From contig CASFOK010000015.1 in assembly GCA_949296475.1 (NCBI GenBank), positions 1 through 42,820 on the forward strand: a DNA stretch of 42,820 nt, given 5' to 3'. The stretch is from an uncultured Pseudomonadota bacterium (GTDB taxonomy: Bacteria > Pseudomonadota > Alphaproteobacteria > Rs-D84). Below the pieces are notes generated by a model, which made no database searches, was not told the origin of the DNA, and saw nothing but the letters and a program-made list of their open reading frames with translations. This document shows positions 32,600 to 41,208 of the stretch, piece after piece (the first letter of the stretch is position 1; each line of letters begins with the position of its first letter). The position numbers were made by a program, and so were the translations under genes.

Positions 32600-33559
32600 A
32601 TGAATGAATCGCGTATTTTTGAAGTTTCTGATACAGACATAGGTTTACGTATAGATAAGTTCTTGGTCTGTCAAATGCCGGAATTTTCGCGCAGCGAGAT
32701 TCAGGGCTTTGGTGTTTTGTTAAACGATAAGCCGGTAAAGTTTTCACAAAAGTTAAGACGTGGTGATGTGGTGTCGGTTACCGTTCCTGTTCGTCAGACA
32801 GACGTTGCGGCAGATAATATATCGTCGGATTTTGCGCTGGATATTTTATACGAAGACGCGGATATTATCGTGATTAATAAGCCGCGTGGTGTTGTTATGT
32901 ATCCGTCTGCCGGGAATAAAAGCGGAACGTTGGTACAAAATATCTTGGCGCACACGCACTTGTCGGCTCTTGGGGGGGCAACGCGTCCGGGCGTTGTGCA
33001 TCGTTTGGACAAAGATACCAGCGGTGTAATGGTTTTTGCGAAATCTGACAGGGCGTTTCGCGGCTTGGTAAACATTTTTTCAACACACGATTTAACGCGT
33101 AAGTATATGGCGTTTGTATGGGGGGTGCCTAATTGGGAAAGTGCGGATATTACGGGAAATATAGCGCGTTCTTCTAGGAATCGTCAAAAGATGACGATGG
33201 TCAAGACTGGGGGAAAGCCCGCGCATACCCAGGTCGTTGTATCAGAAACGTGGTCGCGTGCGGGGATTTCTTTATTTAGATGCAATTTATTGACCGGGCG
33301 TACGCATCAGATTCGCGTTCATTTATCAGTTCACGGCTTTCCAGTATTGTGTGATCCTGTATACGGTCGCGGCGGTAATCGCCTGGGCAGTGTAAAGGAC
33401 AGCGATTTGTTAGATTTTTTTAAAAATCATTCTGGGCAAATGTTACATGCCGAGGTTTTAGATTTTTTACACCCTGTAACAGGGCAACAGATGCATTTTA
33501 AGGCGCGCATGCCCGATGATATGCAAGAATTAAAGTGCATATTGGATGAAATCGGTTAG
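32600..33559 (+). CDS. RluC/RluD-family pseudouridine synthase
   Basis: The 319-residue enzyme has an N-terminal S4 domain (about 15-65) and a catalytic domain with HRLDKDTSGVMVFAKS, in which the Asp attacks the uracil. Other family blocks are IVINKPRGVVMYPS and LLTGRTHQIRVHLSVHG. RluD (23S U1911/1915/1917) and RluC (U955/2504/2580) cannot be told apart with confidence by eye. No Shine-Dalgarno is seen; the start lies 7 nt after the previous stop, so it may rely on coupling. Confidence 0.9.
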   Translation: MNESRIFEVSDTDIGLRIDKFLVCQMPEFSRSEIQGFGVLLNDKPVKFSQKLRRGDVVSVTVPVRQTDVAADNISSDFALDILYEDADIIVINKPRGVVMYPSAGNKSGTLVQNILAHTHLSALGGATRPGVVHRLDKDTSGVMVFAKSDRAFRGLVNIFSTHDLTRKYMAFVWGVPNWESADITGNIARSSRNRQKMTMVKTGGKPAHTQVVVSETWSRAGISLFRCNLLTGRTHQIRVHLSVHGFPVLCDPVYGRGGNRLGSVKDSDLLDFFKNHSGQMLHAEVLDFLHPVTGQQMHFKARMPDDMQELKCILDEIG

Positions 33560-33668
33560 TGTTCACCGATAAATTTGCCCCAAAAATAACATTTTGTTTT
33601 CCTATATTTTTTCTTTATCAAAAGATGTTTTTGTGTTATAATTAGACAATAAGTATGGAGTGAGTCTA

Positions 33669-36600
33669 ATGAATCTTTTGAAAAAAACAATTGGTTTTAT
33701 GGCTGTTTTTGGCGTTGTTCCGGCATCTTTTGCTTTGACGGCGCGTCCTAGTGTGGTAGGTACCGCAACATCGCGTATACCGACGATGGCGACATATATT
33801 ACTGGTACTACGACCACGACGACGAACACAACTTTATTGGCAAATGCCGATTGTATAGAGGCTTACACCAGTTGCTTAAAAGGCGGTGACGTTTGCGGTG
33901 CGAATTTTGAAGAATGTACTAATAACACGTTATTTTTCTCTAAGCGTCCATTATGTACCAGTACGTTGATGCAGTGTGAAAACACGGGGGTCAGTTCGTT
34001 GTTTGGTACCAGTAATCAGGCGGCATTTGCAAACAAAGACGCAAACGGTGAATACATTTATCCGACCCCAGGCAGTGTTTTAGGTCAGTTGATTGAGGCT
34101 GCTTCTATCAGCAATCGTTACGATACCAGCGACTGCGTTAAAAGATATACGAATTGCTTAAAGAAAGAAGATGTTTGCGGAACAGACTTTGAATTATGTA
34201 CAAGTAATACGGAATTCAAAAAGCAAAAGTTGTTCTGTGAATCTACATTGGCGCGTTGTCAGGACGAAGGCGTTACGGAATTATTTGGTTCTACGAACAA
34301 AACGGCGAACCCGACCAGTAACAGTCGCGTTGGTATTATGATTTCCGAAGGGGCGGCGTTGGCTGCGGTAAACGCTGTATCTACTTGTTACAAGGTTGTT
34401 GACCAATGTTTCTTGAACGCTTGTGCGTCTAATCCTTATAAATGTAAAGAAGGCAGCACCCAAGAAATCATTAAATATGCTGATAACGCCAGCAATACTG
34501 ACGGCACAACGGTAACAACGGGCGTAACAGATTTCATTCAAACAACGATTAATCGTAGCGAGGTATCAGGTTTCTTGAAGAACGCGTGTTTGGATACAAT
34601 CGGTGCGAATAAATATTGTTATGCGACATTCTTGGGTAACGGTGTAATGCCAACGAATTCGCAATTAAACGACGAAGATAATAAAAACGACATTTATTCC
34701 GAGGCTTATTCGTCACGTATGAACGACGCGATGCGTTCCAAGATTGATGACTTGATTACCCAGTTTGATAAAAAGGTCAAAGAACGTTGTTCAGAAACAA
34801 TCGTATCTTGCGCAATGCGTACATGTGGCGAAGGCAGCGGCGCGGCATGCTATGCATCTGCATTTAACAGCGCAAATAAAATAAAAGGCGTTACAAATCC
34901 GTCTACGATGGAAGGCATAAAGGTTGGGTGTGAAGCGGTCATTAATAATGATACCGCATGTCAATATGCAACGGCGACATTTGATAACACAACGGGTGCG
35001 TTGATATTTGAAGACAACAGTTTGTTTGATAAATTATTTACAGCGCCCGATGATGTAGATGTGACTAATCCTGATCCGGTTGGTGCGGTGGCGACTTTGA
35101 ATTCTCGGTTGGCGACGTCATATAATCAGGCGGCATTAGATCAGATGAAAAAGCAATGCGAAGCGGTCGCAACCAGTTGTGTAAAATCAATGTGTGGCAC
35201 GGATTATCAGAATTGTTATCGTAACCGTACAGATGTGGTGTCAACGTTAACGAATACAGGTAATAACAAGTTTGATAAAAGTATGAACAAGGTTGGTGGC
35301 GTTTTGGATCATACGATTGTCTTGGGCTTGTGCTTGAATTCGGTCAAGAATAACAGTGCATGTGAAGAACATATCAAGGCGGAAATTGCACGTAACAAGG
35401 CAGATTCTTCATATACTGCTAATTCTTGGGGTGCGGGCATTACAGATACGCGTACTGGTTGGTTAGATGCCGGTAATTATGGAATTACGACCGAAGTGCA
35501 AGATATTGACGCGGACGGCAACCTGCTTTGCACGACGGCGCAAGACGGTGACGGCAGTGCGGGTCGTTGTGATGACCCCAGTGGTATGTACATCTATCCA
35601 AAGATGGTGTCACAGACAACATACGCGCAAAACCTGGCAGAAAGACAAGTGTTCCGTGACTTAATTTCGGACCTGGAAATGGAGGCACAGGCACAATATA
35701 ACGCAAAATTAACATATCAACAAAATATGTGTATGTCTATGAACGAAGGCGGAGTCATTGGTAATAAAGATACGGGCAGTGCATATATGTGGGTAAAGTT
35801 AAGAAATAACAAAATCCCATCGGATTATAGTACAATGGGATTGGCAGAAAATGACTTTACCGCCAGTAACGATTTGTATGGTTCGTTCTGTCGTGTTCGT
35901 GTGACATTGCAGTCAGAGGATACGAATATACAAAACTTGTTAAAAACTGGTAAATTCACAACTGCATATTTTGCAACGGGTGATACGTTTACCTGCGGCA
36001 GTTGGATTGGTACAAACGAACTGGAAGCCATTGCGAACAAGATTGCAGAGGAATCTGTTGCGGACAAGGCAGAGGCTCAAAAACGTACACGTACATGGTT
36101 GACGGTATTAGGTACGTTGGGTTCTGGTATTGGTGGCGGTTATTTAACAGATTCATTGCAAGACGGTGATTTCTTGGGTGGTTTGTTGGGAACAAATAAC
36201 AAGAAAGATGACGACAGTGATATACTGGATAAATACACCAAGGCATTGAATGCATATGTCGCGGACAGCAATCCTACAACAGCGCAAATGTATGGTGAAA
36301 CTATGATTAGTTTGGCAAATCAGGCGGAGGTAGATGCAGCGAATATAACCGCAGCACGTAATGCGTTAAACAACACCCTTGGAATATCACAAGCGGCGCC
36401 AGTTGTTCAAAGCACAAAGCCCGTGTACTCATATTCAGACTACCAGACGGCGTATAATTTATTTAAAGGTAGTTCAGAATATAATACTTTTGTCTCCTCA
36501 GGTCAAAAAATGATAGATATAGCCAAGTTTTATAGTGTTAATACAGACTCTGTGTCAAAGGCGTTCATGGCGGCCGCCACAGATTTGTTGGCTTGGGATA

Positions 36601-37103
36601 CTTGTTTGATGCTACAAAATAATAATGGTTGTATGACAGAAAATAATAAGTTTTATGATAGTAGTGATGAAGCAGAAAAACAGTTTTCTAACTTAGGTAA
36701 CATTGTACAAGTTGCTGCGAATATGTCTTCAAATGTTAGCACGCCGGCTGTGACGAATAATACAGCAACAGTTGCCCAGAACAAGTCAGCAGCAAACGCT
36801 ACATTTACAAGTTTGAAAACCGCTGTTGAGTTTGCTTTAGATAAAAAGGGTGACAGTGAAGATGAAAGTAAGGCAAAACGGACACGTTCTGTGGTTAATT
36901 TGGTGGGTGCGGCCGCTACAGCAACTGCGGGCGGTATCATCATCAACAGATTAACGAATGATATACAACAAACCAGTCTGGATGCTGATAAAAAGGCCGC
37001 CTATACCGAATGGATGAATAATGTCGGCAGTAAAATCCATTGCTACATAGGGGCTGAGTACGCAGGTGACTATGGCAATAGAATAAGTGTATCTATTGAA
37101 TAA
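33669..37103 (+). CDS. Large cysteine-module exported protein, unrecognised
   Basis: The 1144-residue product has a signal peptide (MNLLKKTIGFMAVFGVVPASFA). Two matching repeats (residues 61-117 and 155-211) each hold six Cys with identical spacing, x6-x6-x6-x12-x6. Three later modules follow C-x6-C-x4-C-x6/7-C, starting near residues 240, 374 and 497. Two hydrophobic Gly/Ala-rich helices (LTVLGTLGSGIGGGYL near 815 and VVNLVGAAATATAGGIII near 1080) may be membrane-active. The ATG at 33669 has GGAGTGAG upstream and a TATAAT about 30 bp before. No known family is recognised; a surface or secreted structural protein is the likeliest role. Confidence 0.7.
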   Translation: MNLLKKTIGFMAVFGVVPASFALTARPSVVGTATSRIPTMATYITGTTTTTTNTTLLANADCIEAYTSCLKGGDVCGANFEECTNNTLFFSKRPLCTSTLMQCENTGVSSLFGTSNQAAFANKDANGEYIYPTPGSVLGQLIEAASISNRYDTSDCVKRYTNCLKKEDVCGTDFELCTSNTEFKKQKLFCESTLARCQDEGVTELFGSTNKTANPTSNSRVGIMISEGAALAAVNAVSTCYKVVDQCFLNACASNPYKCKEGSTQEIIKYADNASNTDGTTVTTGVTDFIQTTINRSEVSGFLKNACLDTIGANKYCYATFLGNGVMPTNSQLNDEDNKNDIYSEAYSSRMNDAMRSKIDDLITQFDKKVKERCSETIVSCAMRTCGEGSGAACYASAFNSANKIKGVTNPSTMEGIKVGCEAVINNDTACQYATATFDNTTGALIFEDNSLFDKLFTAPDDVDVTNPDPVGAVATLNSRLATSYNQAALDQMKKQCEAVATSCVKSMCGTDYQNCYRNRTDVVSTLTNTGNNKFDKSMNKVGGVLDHTIVLGLCLNSVKNNSACEEHIKAEIARNKADSSYTANSWGAGITDTRTGWLDAGNYGITTEVQDIDADGNLLCTTAQDGDGSAGRCDDPSGMYIYPKMVSQTTYAQNLAERQVFRDLISDLEMEAQAQYNAKLTYQQNMCMSMNEGGVIGNKDTGSAYMWVKLRNNKIPSDYSTMGLAENDFTASNDLYGSFCRVRVTLQSEDTNIQNLLKTGKFTTAYFATGDTFTCGSWIGTNELEAIANKIAEESVADKAEAQKRTRTWLTVLGTLGSGIGGGYLTDSLQDGDFLGGLLGTNNKKDDDSDILDKYTKALNAYVADSNPTTAQMYGETMISLANQAEVDAANITAARNALNNTLGISQAAPVVQSTKPVYSYSDYQTAYNLFKGSSEYNTFVSSGQKMIDIAKFYSVNTDSVSKAFMAAATDLLAWDTCLMLQNNNGCMTENNKFYDSSDEAEKQFSNLGNIVQVAANMSSNVSTPAVTNNTATVAQNKSAANATFTSLKTAVEFALDKKGDSEDESKAKRTRSVVNLVGAAATATAGGIIINRLTNDIQQTSLDADKKAAYTEWMNNVGSKIHCYIGAEYAGDYGNRISVSIE

Positions 37104-37104
37104 T

Positions 37105-37130
37105 AAAAACGCCCAAACGGGCGTTTTTTT
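37105..37130 (+). terminator. Intrinsic terminator after the 1144-residue gene
   Basis: CGCCC/GGGCG around AAAC with A5/T7 flanks; the core is identical to the terminator after lpoB. It separates this gene from the next one, which has its own promoter. Confidence 0.9.
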
Positions 37131-37162
37131 ATTTTCTTATTTTTTATTTTTATACGTGATTT

Positions 37163-37191
37163 TTGTCTTTTCACATGACATTTTTTATGTT
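37163..37191 (+). promoter_or_regulatory. Promoter of the second cysteine-module gene
   Basis: TTGTCT (37163-37168) and TATGTT (37186-37191) are 17 bp apart and lie 19 bp upstream of the ATG at 37211. Its position also rules out the longer reading frame from 37163. Confidence 0.6.
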
Positions 37192-37210
37192 AAAATTAAA
37201 CCCAAGAGAG

Positions 37211-39004
37211 ATGATAAACAATATATCAAGATTTTTATGCGTTGCATTGGCATTGATATCTGTCAATGCATATTCTGCACCGGTTGCCACAACCGCGGGC
37301 AGTAATTTGACCGCGTATAATCCTGCATTTGGTTCTAATAACAATAACGCATGGAATTCTTTGACGAACGTTCGTTCCATGGGTGATAGCGGGAACGTCG
37401 TTGACAACAGTGCACCTGTCGCAGATTTTGGTAATTGCAACGCCTTGATTTTGCGTTGCGTGCAACCAAAGTGCGCAACAGGCGGTTGTACGACGCTGGA
37501 CATCGCGCGTCCGATTGTCGCCGGCTGTGTAGAGGATAATCAGGTTTGTAAGCAATACGGAAACACTTTGATAGATACGCTTGCCGCGCAGGTGGTTGCT
37601 AATACCTTGGCAAAGTCTAATCAACAGGCCACCGCCGCGCAAAATAACGCTATGCAGGCAGAAATGCAGGCCGCTGCACAGGCTGCCGCGCAACAAAGCG
37701 CACAGCAAATACAAGCAATGCAGGAACAAATGCAGGCAATGCAAGAACAAATGGCGCAACAAAACGCCGAAACGGCTGCAATGTTACAAGAGGCTTTATC
37801 AGCGCAACAGCAATCTGCATCGTCTGTTCAGGCGCCAAGTGTTTCAAATACAACGGCTGCAACCGCATCGGACGGCGATTCTGTTAGTGCGGGTTTAACA
37901 GCCGCGCAACAGATTGCGGCCGCATCGGGCGTATCGGCGGATGTTTTGGCGCGCGAACAAATTGCTGGTCAGATATTATCGCAAATAGAAAATGCAGAGG
38001 TTTCTTTGAAGGAACTGCGCGCAACGTTGAACGATGTGTATAATTATGCGGGTTGTGATTCTTCGGGGAATAATTGTACCGGGCCAAAACGTGTAAAAAC
38101 ATTTAAAGAAAAGGCCATGAACTTTTTTGAGCCGTATAATAACGTTTTGGACGAGTTGTATGAAGGCTTGATACTGGCACAATCTGTTGGTGTTGATATT
38201 ACGGATATTTATATGATGCTGAACGGTACCTGTAACGTTTGGGGAAAGTACGTATGTGGTCCTGGTCAGGTTATGCATTATACAACATCAAACTGTATTC
38301 AGGGTGTATCCATTCCTGGTGATGGGTTATTGGGTGGCGCAAAATGTACTGTTGGTCAGGTTGTACCGATGTCAGATGGTGGGTGTCAGTTAATACAAAT
38401 GCTGACTAATAATGAAGATGTTCAAAAGACTTGGTTGTATCCAGAAGTTGAACCGGCAGACAACAAAGCAACAGTTCGTGTTGGTTGTGCGTCCGAGTCG
38501 TTGGATAATTCATCCTTGTTCAGTAATCGCAAAAAGCAGGCGTCTATTGATATAGAAACCCTGCAAAGAATTATTGAGCAAGATGCGCCTGCTTCTTACG
38601 GAAACACATTTGCTAGTGGTGCTAAACCGAATCCTGATGGTATCAAGTTTTGTGCTGTCGGGGCAGAAGGTTATGCAGATTTACAGAAAATAGTTTCATT
38701 AAAACAGTTGCCCGATGTTGTTTGTGTATCAGATAATGCCTTGAATACGTATATTAATCAATCCAAAATAACACCAATTGTAAATACAGATAATTTTGCT
38801 GTTAATAATATTATACTGCAGTGTCGTAACAAATACACAGCTGATAGTACAAATTTCAATATGGAAGAGTGTTTATGTACAACATCTAGTACAGCAAATA
38901 TGATGTCGGATGTATGGTGGTATTGGAAAGATAAAGCTTGTGTATGTACCGATACAGATTATGAATTTGATACTGGTACACTAACTTGTAAGAAAAAAAA
39001 GTAA
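37211..39004 (+). CDS. Second cysteine-module exported protein with Gln-rich coiled coil
   Basis: From the ATG at 37211 (AAGAGAG directly upstream) the product is 597 residues with a signal peptide ending NAYSA. A C-x6-C-x4-C-x4-C module at residues 76-93 resembles the modules of the preceding protein. A Gln/Ala/Met-rich coiled coil (about 140-215, with the tandem AMQEQMQAMQEQM) follows, then a Ser/Thr linker, a helical region and a cysteine-rich C-terminal half. No family is recognised. It directly abuts the next gene (TAA then ATG), so the two are cotranscribed and may form a complex. Confidence 0.65.
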   Translation: MINNISRFLCVALALISVNAYSAPVATTAGSNLTAYNPAFGSNNNNAWNSLTNVRSMGDSGNVVDNSAPVADFGNCNALILRCVQPKCATGGCTTLDIARPIVAGCVEDNQVCKQYGNTLIDTLAAQVVANTLAKSNQQATAAQNNAMQAEMQAAAQAAAQQSAQQIQAMQEQMQAMQEQMAQQNAETAAMLQEALSAQQQSASSVQAPSVSNTTAATASDGDSVSAGLTAAQQIAAASGVSADVLAREQIAGQILSQIENAEVSLKELRATLNDVYNYAGCDSSGNNCTGPKRVKTFKEKAMNFFEPYNNVLDELYEGLILAQSVGVDITDIYMMLNGTCNVWGKYVCGPGQVMHYTTSNCIQGVSIPGDGLLGGAKCTVGQVVPMSDGGCQLIQMLTNNEDVQKTWLYPEVEPADNKATVRVGCASESLDNSSLFSNRKKQASIDIETLQRIIEQDAPASYGNTFASGAKPNPDGIKFCAVGAEGYADLQKIVSLKQLPDVVCVSDNALNTYINQSKITPIVNTDNFAVNNIILQCRNKYTADSTNFNMEECLCTTSSTANMMSDVWWYWKDKACVCTDTDYEFDTGTLTCKKKK

Positions 39005-39793
39005 ATGAAAAACAATAAAAAAGATTTTATTAAAAGTTTTTCTCTGTATCCCTTGCTGTTTGGGCTTGTTTGTTGTTTTGGCTTGTCCGATGTTGCTGGG
39101 GCGGCATCAAATAACGGTTGTGGTATAGAAAAAAATAACAGGATTAATCCAGAAATTGCATTATGCAGCACACATGTGTATAACAGAGGCGAGACAACCA
39201 ATCCAACAGATGAAGCAAATAAGCAGGTAATGCGAGATGTCATCGCACTAAAAACAACTGTAATTACACAGCAATTAGAACAGCAGTACGATTTCTTGGA
39301 AGCAACTGTAAAGCGCTTAAAAACACAACTACAAAAAGCCGTCTTAACAACAAAGTTAGAGGCGTCAGGCGCATCGTCCGGTTCTTCTTCTGGGGGTAGT
39401 GGCGGAATCAGCACAAAAGGCGTTGCTGGTGCAGAAAATTGCCGCACAGGTTATACTTCTGATGTTATGAATTGTTTATCACGTAATCTGGATAGAACTT
39501 TATCAGCAATTAACAATTCTGACATTGGTGCCGCAAAACAGCAGATTCAAATAGATTTGGAAACTATGCGTTTATATGATAATTTAACACCAAAAGAGCT
39601 AACAACAAAAGATAATACACACTCTTCTGTTAGTGATGCATTTAAGACTGCATATGATGAATGTACCGAAGCAGGCTCAAATCGTCAAAAATTAAATCTT
39701 TGTATTGATTATATGCGTGTTGTGGTTACACGTAATTTAGAAAACTTGCAAAGACAGAATACTTCTTATGGATATAATCAAATGAGATGGTAA
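39005..39793 (+). CDS. Unrecognised exported protein with N-terminal coiled coil
   Basis: The 262-residue product has a signal-like N-terminus (LLFGLVCCFGLSDVAGA), a coiled coil (about 75-120, VITQQLEQQYDFLEATVKRLKTQLQKAV), a Gly/Ser linker (GSSSGGSGG) and a helical C-terminal domain with four Cys. It starts on the base after the preceding stop. Its function is unknown; its coupling with the coiled-coil partner upstream suggests they act together. Confidence 0.6.
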   Translation: MKNNKKDFIKSFSLYPLLFGLVCCFGLSDVAGAASNNGCGIEKNNRINPEIALCSTHVYNRGETTNPTDEANKQVMRDVIALKTTVITQQLEQQYDFLEATVKRLKTQLQKAVLTTKLEASGASSGSSSGGSGGISTKGVAGAENCRTGYTSDVMNCLSRNLDRTLSAINNSDIGAAKQQIQIDLETMRLYDNLTPKELTTKDNTHSSVSDAFKTAYDECTEAGSNRQKLNLCIDYMRVVVTRNLENLQRQNTSYGYNQMRW

Positions 39794-39800
39794 ATAAAAC

Positions 39801-39826
39801 AGCCATTTTACGTAATGGCTTTTTTA
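39801..39826 (+). terminator. Intrinsic terminator
   Basis: AGCCATT (39801-39807) and AATGGCT (39814-39820) enclose six bases and are followed by a run of T. It closes the two-gene operon from 37211. Confidence 0.85.
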
Positions 39827-39850
39827 TTTTTATGGTGTTTTTATCGTTAT

Positions 39851-39882
39851 AAAAAAATCCCTGCACGTGCGGGGATTTTTTT
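39851..39882 (-). terminator. Intrinsic terminator of the 39.9-kb gene
   Basis: ATCCCTGC and GCGGGGAT (one G-U pair) enclose ACGT and are flanked by A7 and T7, so it works on the minus strand just after the 39891 stop, and could also back up the plus-strand terminator. Confidence 0.85.
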
Positions 39883-39890
39883 GTATATTT

Positions 39891-41087
39891 TTATGGACAC
39901 AGTGCCAACTGATTTAATACGTTCTGTACATCGTTATTTACAGATACTGTTATTTCGCGCTGCAAGCCGTCTGTATACGTGTAATTAAACTGATAATCCT
40001 TGAATTCAGGCATCGCCTTGTATACGTCTTTGAACGGGGCCAGCATCGCTTCAAACCATTGACGACCACGACACAGACATCCGTTTCTGACGTCTGCAAC
40101 AACGCGCGCTGTTGCAGTGTTTGGATATTTGGCGTCAAGGTCTTTGTCTGTCATCATTAAACAACGTGCCCCCAGACCGTAAAAGTTCGCGTCATCTGAC
40201 AAGAATTTATATACCAATCCATCTGTTGCGCCGGCTTGCTTTAAAGAATACGCCATGCCGTCTGTGCAACAGGCGTTTGCAGAACCCATAAGTAACTTGT
40301 ATCTTTCCAACAGCGGTGCCGAAACGGCCGCGTTCGCTGTTATGTCTGGATTGCACTGTGCCGCACTTATAAATTCTGCGATTTTTTCCGTGCGAATTTT
40401 TGGACTGCGCGGTGAAACAGTTTCACGGACGATTGGCTTTCTGCGCCATATTTCGCACTCTGTTTCCGTTTCAAATGGGCAACCGTCGTAACTATAAAAG
40501 GTTGTTGTTATAACCTCGCTTAAATCCTGGGCGACATATTCAGGACGCGGCGCAGGAAAATCGTCAGTCCATAAATTGTCAGCTGGCTTTTGCGGCGTTA
40601 ATAATTCCTCTACCCGTGCACGTGTCGCTGCGGCGTCCGCCATGTTTTGGTTATACAAGTCAATGACGTCTATTTCACCCGATTCGCGCACATATATTTC
40701 AGGCATCGGTTCCAAGAACCAGTCGGAAAAATCTTTTTGCTTATAACTAGATATTGAATCGTCCCAGATTGGTACGCCGTCGCGCCAATCAACAGTCTTG
40801 TCAAAACCACGTTGCTTATACTGACCGTTTGTGCCGTCCCACAGCGGCGCACGTGTGTCTGTCGGAACCGGCTTAATAGACAGCATCTTGACCTGACGCA
40901 TTGGGATTTGTTGCGCATAAATACACTCAACAGTGGCACAATTATCTGACGCCACAGGTTTGGCTGTCTCTGTCGTTTCTGTCTTTACAGTCGGATAACA
41001 ATCGCTGCCAGTGCACTCAGATGCCAAAACGTTGTTCGCACCACATAAACACAACAGCGATGAAAAAATTAAAATTCTGTTTTTCAT
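39891..41087 (-). CDS. Unrecognised exported protein with duplicated WD-like motif
   Basis: From the ATG at 41087 the product is 398 residues with a signal peptide ending NVLA. The N-terminal third has a duplicated motif, APLWDGTNGQYKQRGFDK and VPIWDDSISSYKQKDFSDW, about 25 residues apart. The C-terminal half (about 240-398) is a helical cysteine-containing domain with NACCTDGMAYSLKQAG and NGCLCRGRQWFEAM. No known family is recognised. A longer reading to 41165 adds 26 residues ahead of the signal peptide and is less likely. The extended -10 TGaTATTAT ends 7 nt before the ATG and no Shine-Dalgarno is present. Confidence 0.65.
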   Translation of the reverse strand: MKNRILIFSSLLCLCGANNVLASECTGSDCYPTVKTETTETAKPVASDNCATVECIYAQQIPMRQVKMLSIKPVPTDTRAPLWDGTNGQYKQRGFDKTVDWRDGVPIWDDSISSYKQKDFSDWFLEPMPEIYVRESGEIDVIDLYNQNMADAAATRARVEELLTPQKPADNLWTDDFPAPRPEYVAQDLSEVITTTFYSYDGCPFETETECEIWRRKPIVRETVSPRSPKIRTEKIAEFISAAQCNPDITANAAVSAPLLERYKLLMGSANACCTDGMAYSLKQAGATDGLVYKFLSDDANFYGLGARCLMMTDKDLDAKYPNTATARVVADVRNGCLCRGRQWFEAMLAPFKDVYKAMPEFKDYQFNYTYTDGLQREITVSVNNDVQNVLNQLALCP

Positions 41088-41094
41088 ACTTTGA

Positions 41095-41103
41095 ATAATA
41101 TCA
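41095..41103 (-). promoter_or_regulatory. Extended -10 element of the 39.9-kb gene
   Basis: TGaTATTAT on the minus strand (hexamer 41100-41095) ends 7 nt before the ATG. The -35 is poor. The transcript is predicted to be leaderless. Confidence 0.5.
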
Positions 41104-41146
41104 CAAAAAACACACATTTTGAACACAATTTTAAATAGTTTTTTTG

Positions 41147-41176
41147 TTGAGAAGTTTTTTAACAATTTGCTATGAT
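41147..41176 (+). promoter_or_regulatory. Promoter of the beta-barrel gene
   Basis: TTGAGA (41147-41152) and TATGAT (41171-41176) are 18 bp apart. The leader of about 30 nt carries a clear Shine-Dalgarno (GGAGA) before the ATG at 41209, in contrast to the opposite gene. Confidence 0.65.
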
Positions 41177-41208
41177 AATATTCAGAAGAAGGTTAAACGG
41201 AGAATAAG

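Noticed and set aside
37235-37762. Open frame of 175 codons opposite the 597-residue protein
   Set aside because: It is Cys/Leu/His-rich antisense translation of a Gln/Ala-rich coding segment; no ribosome-binding site.
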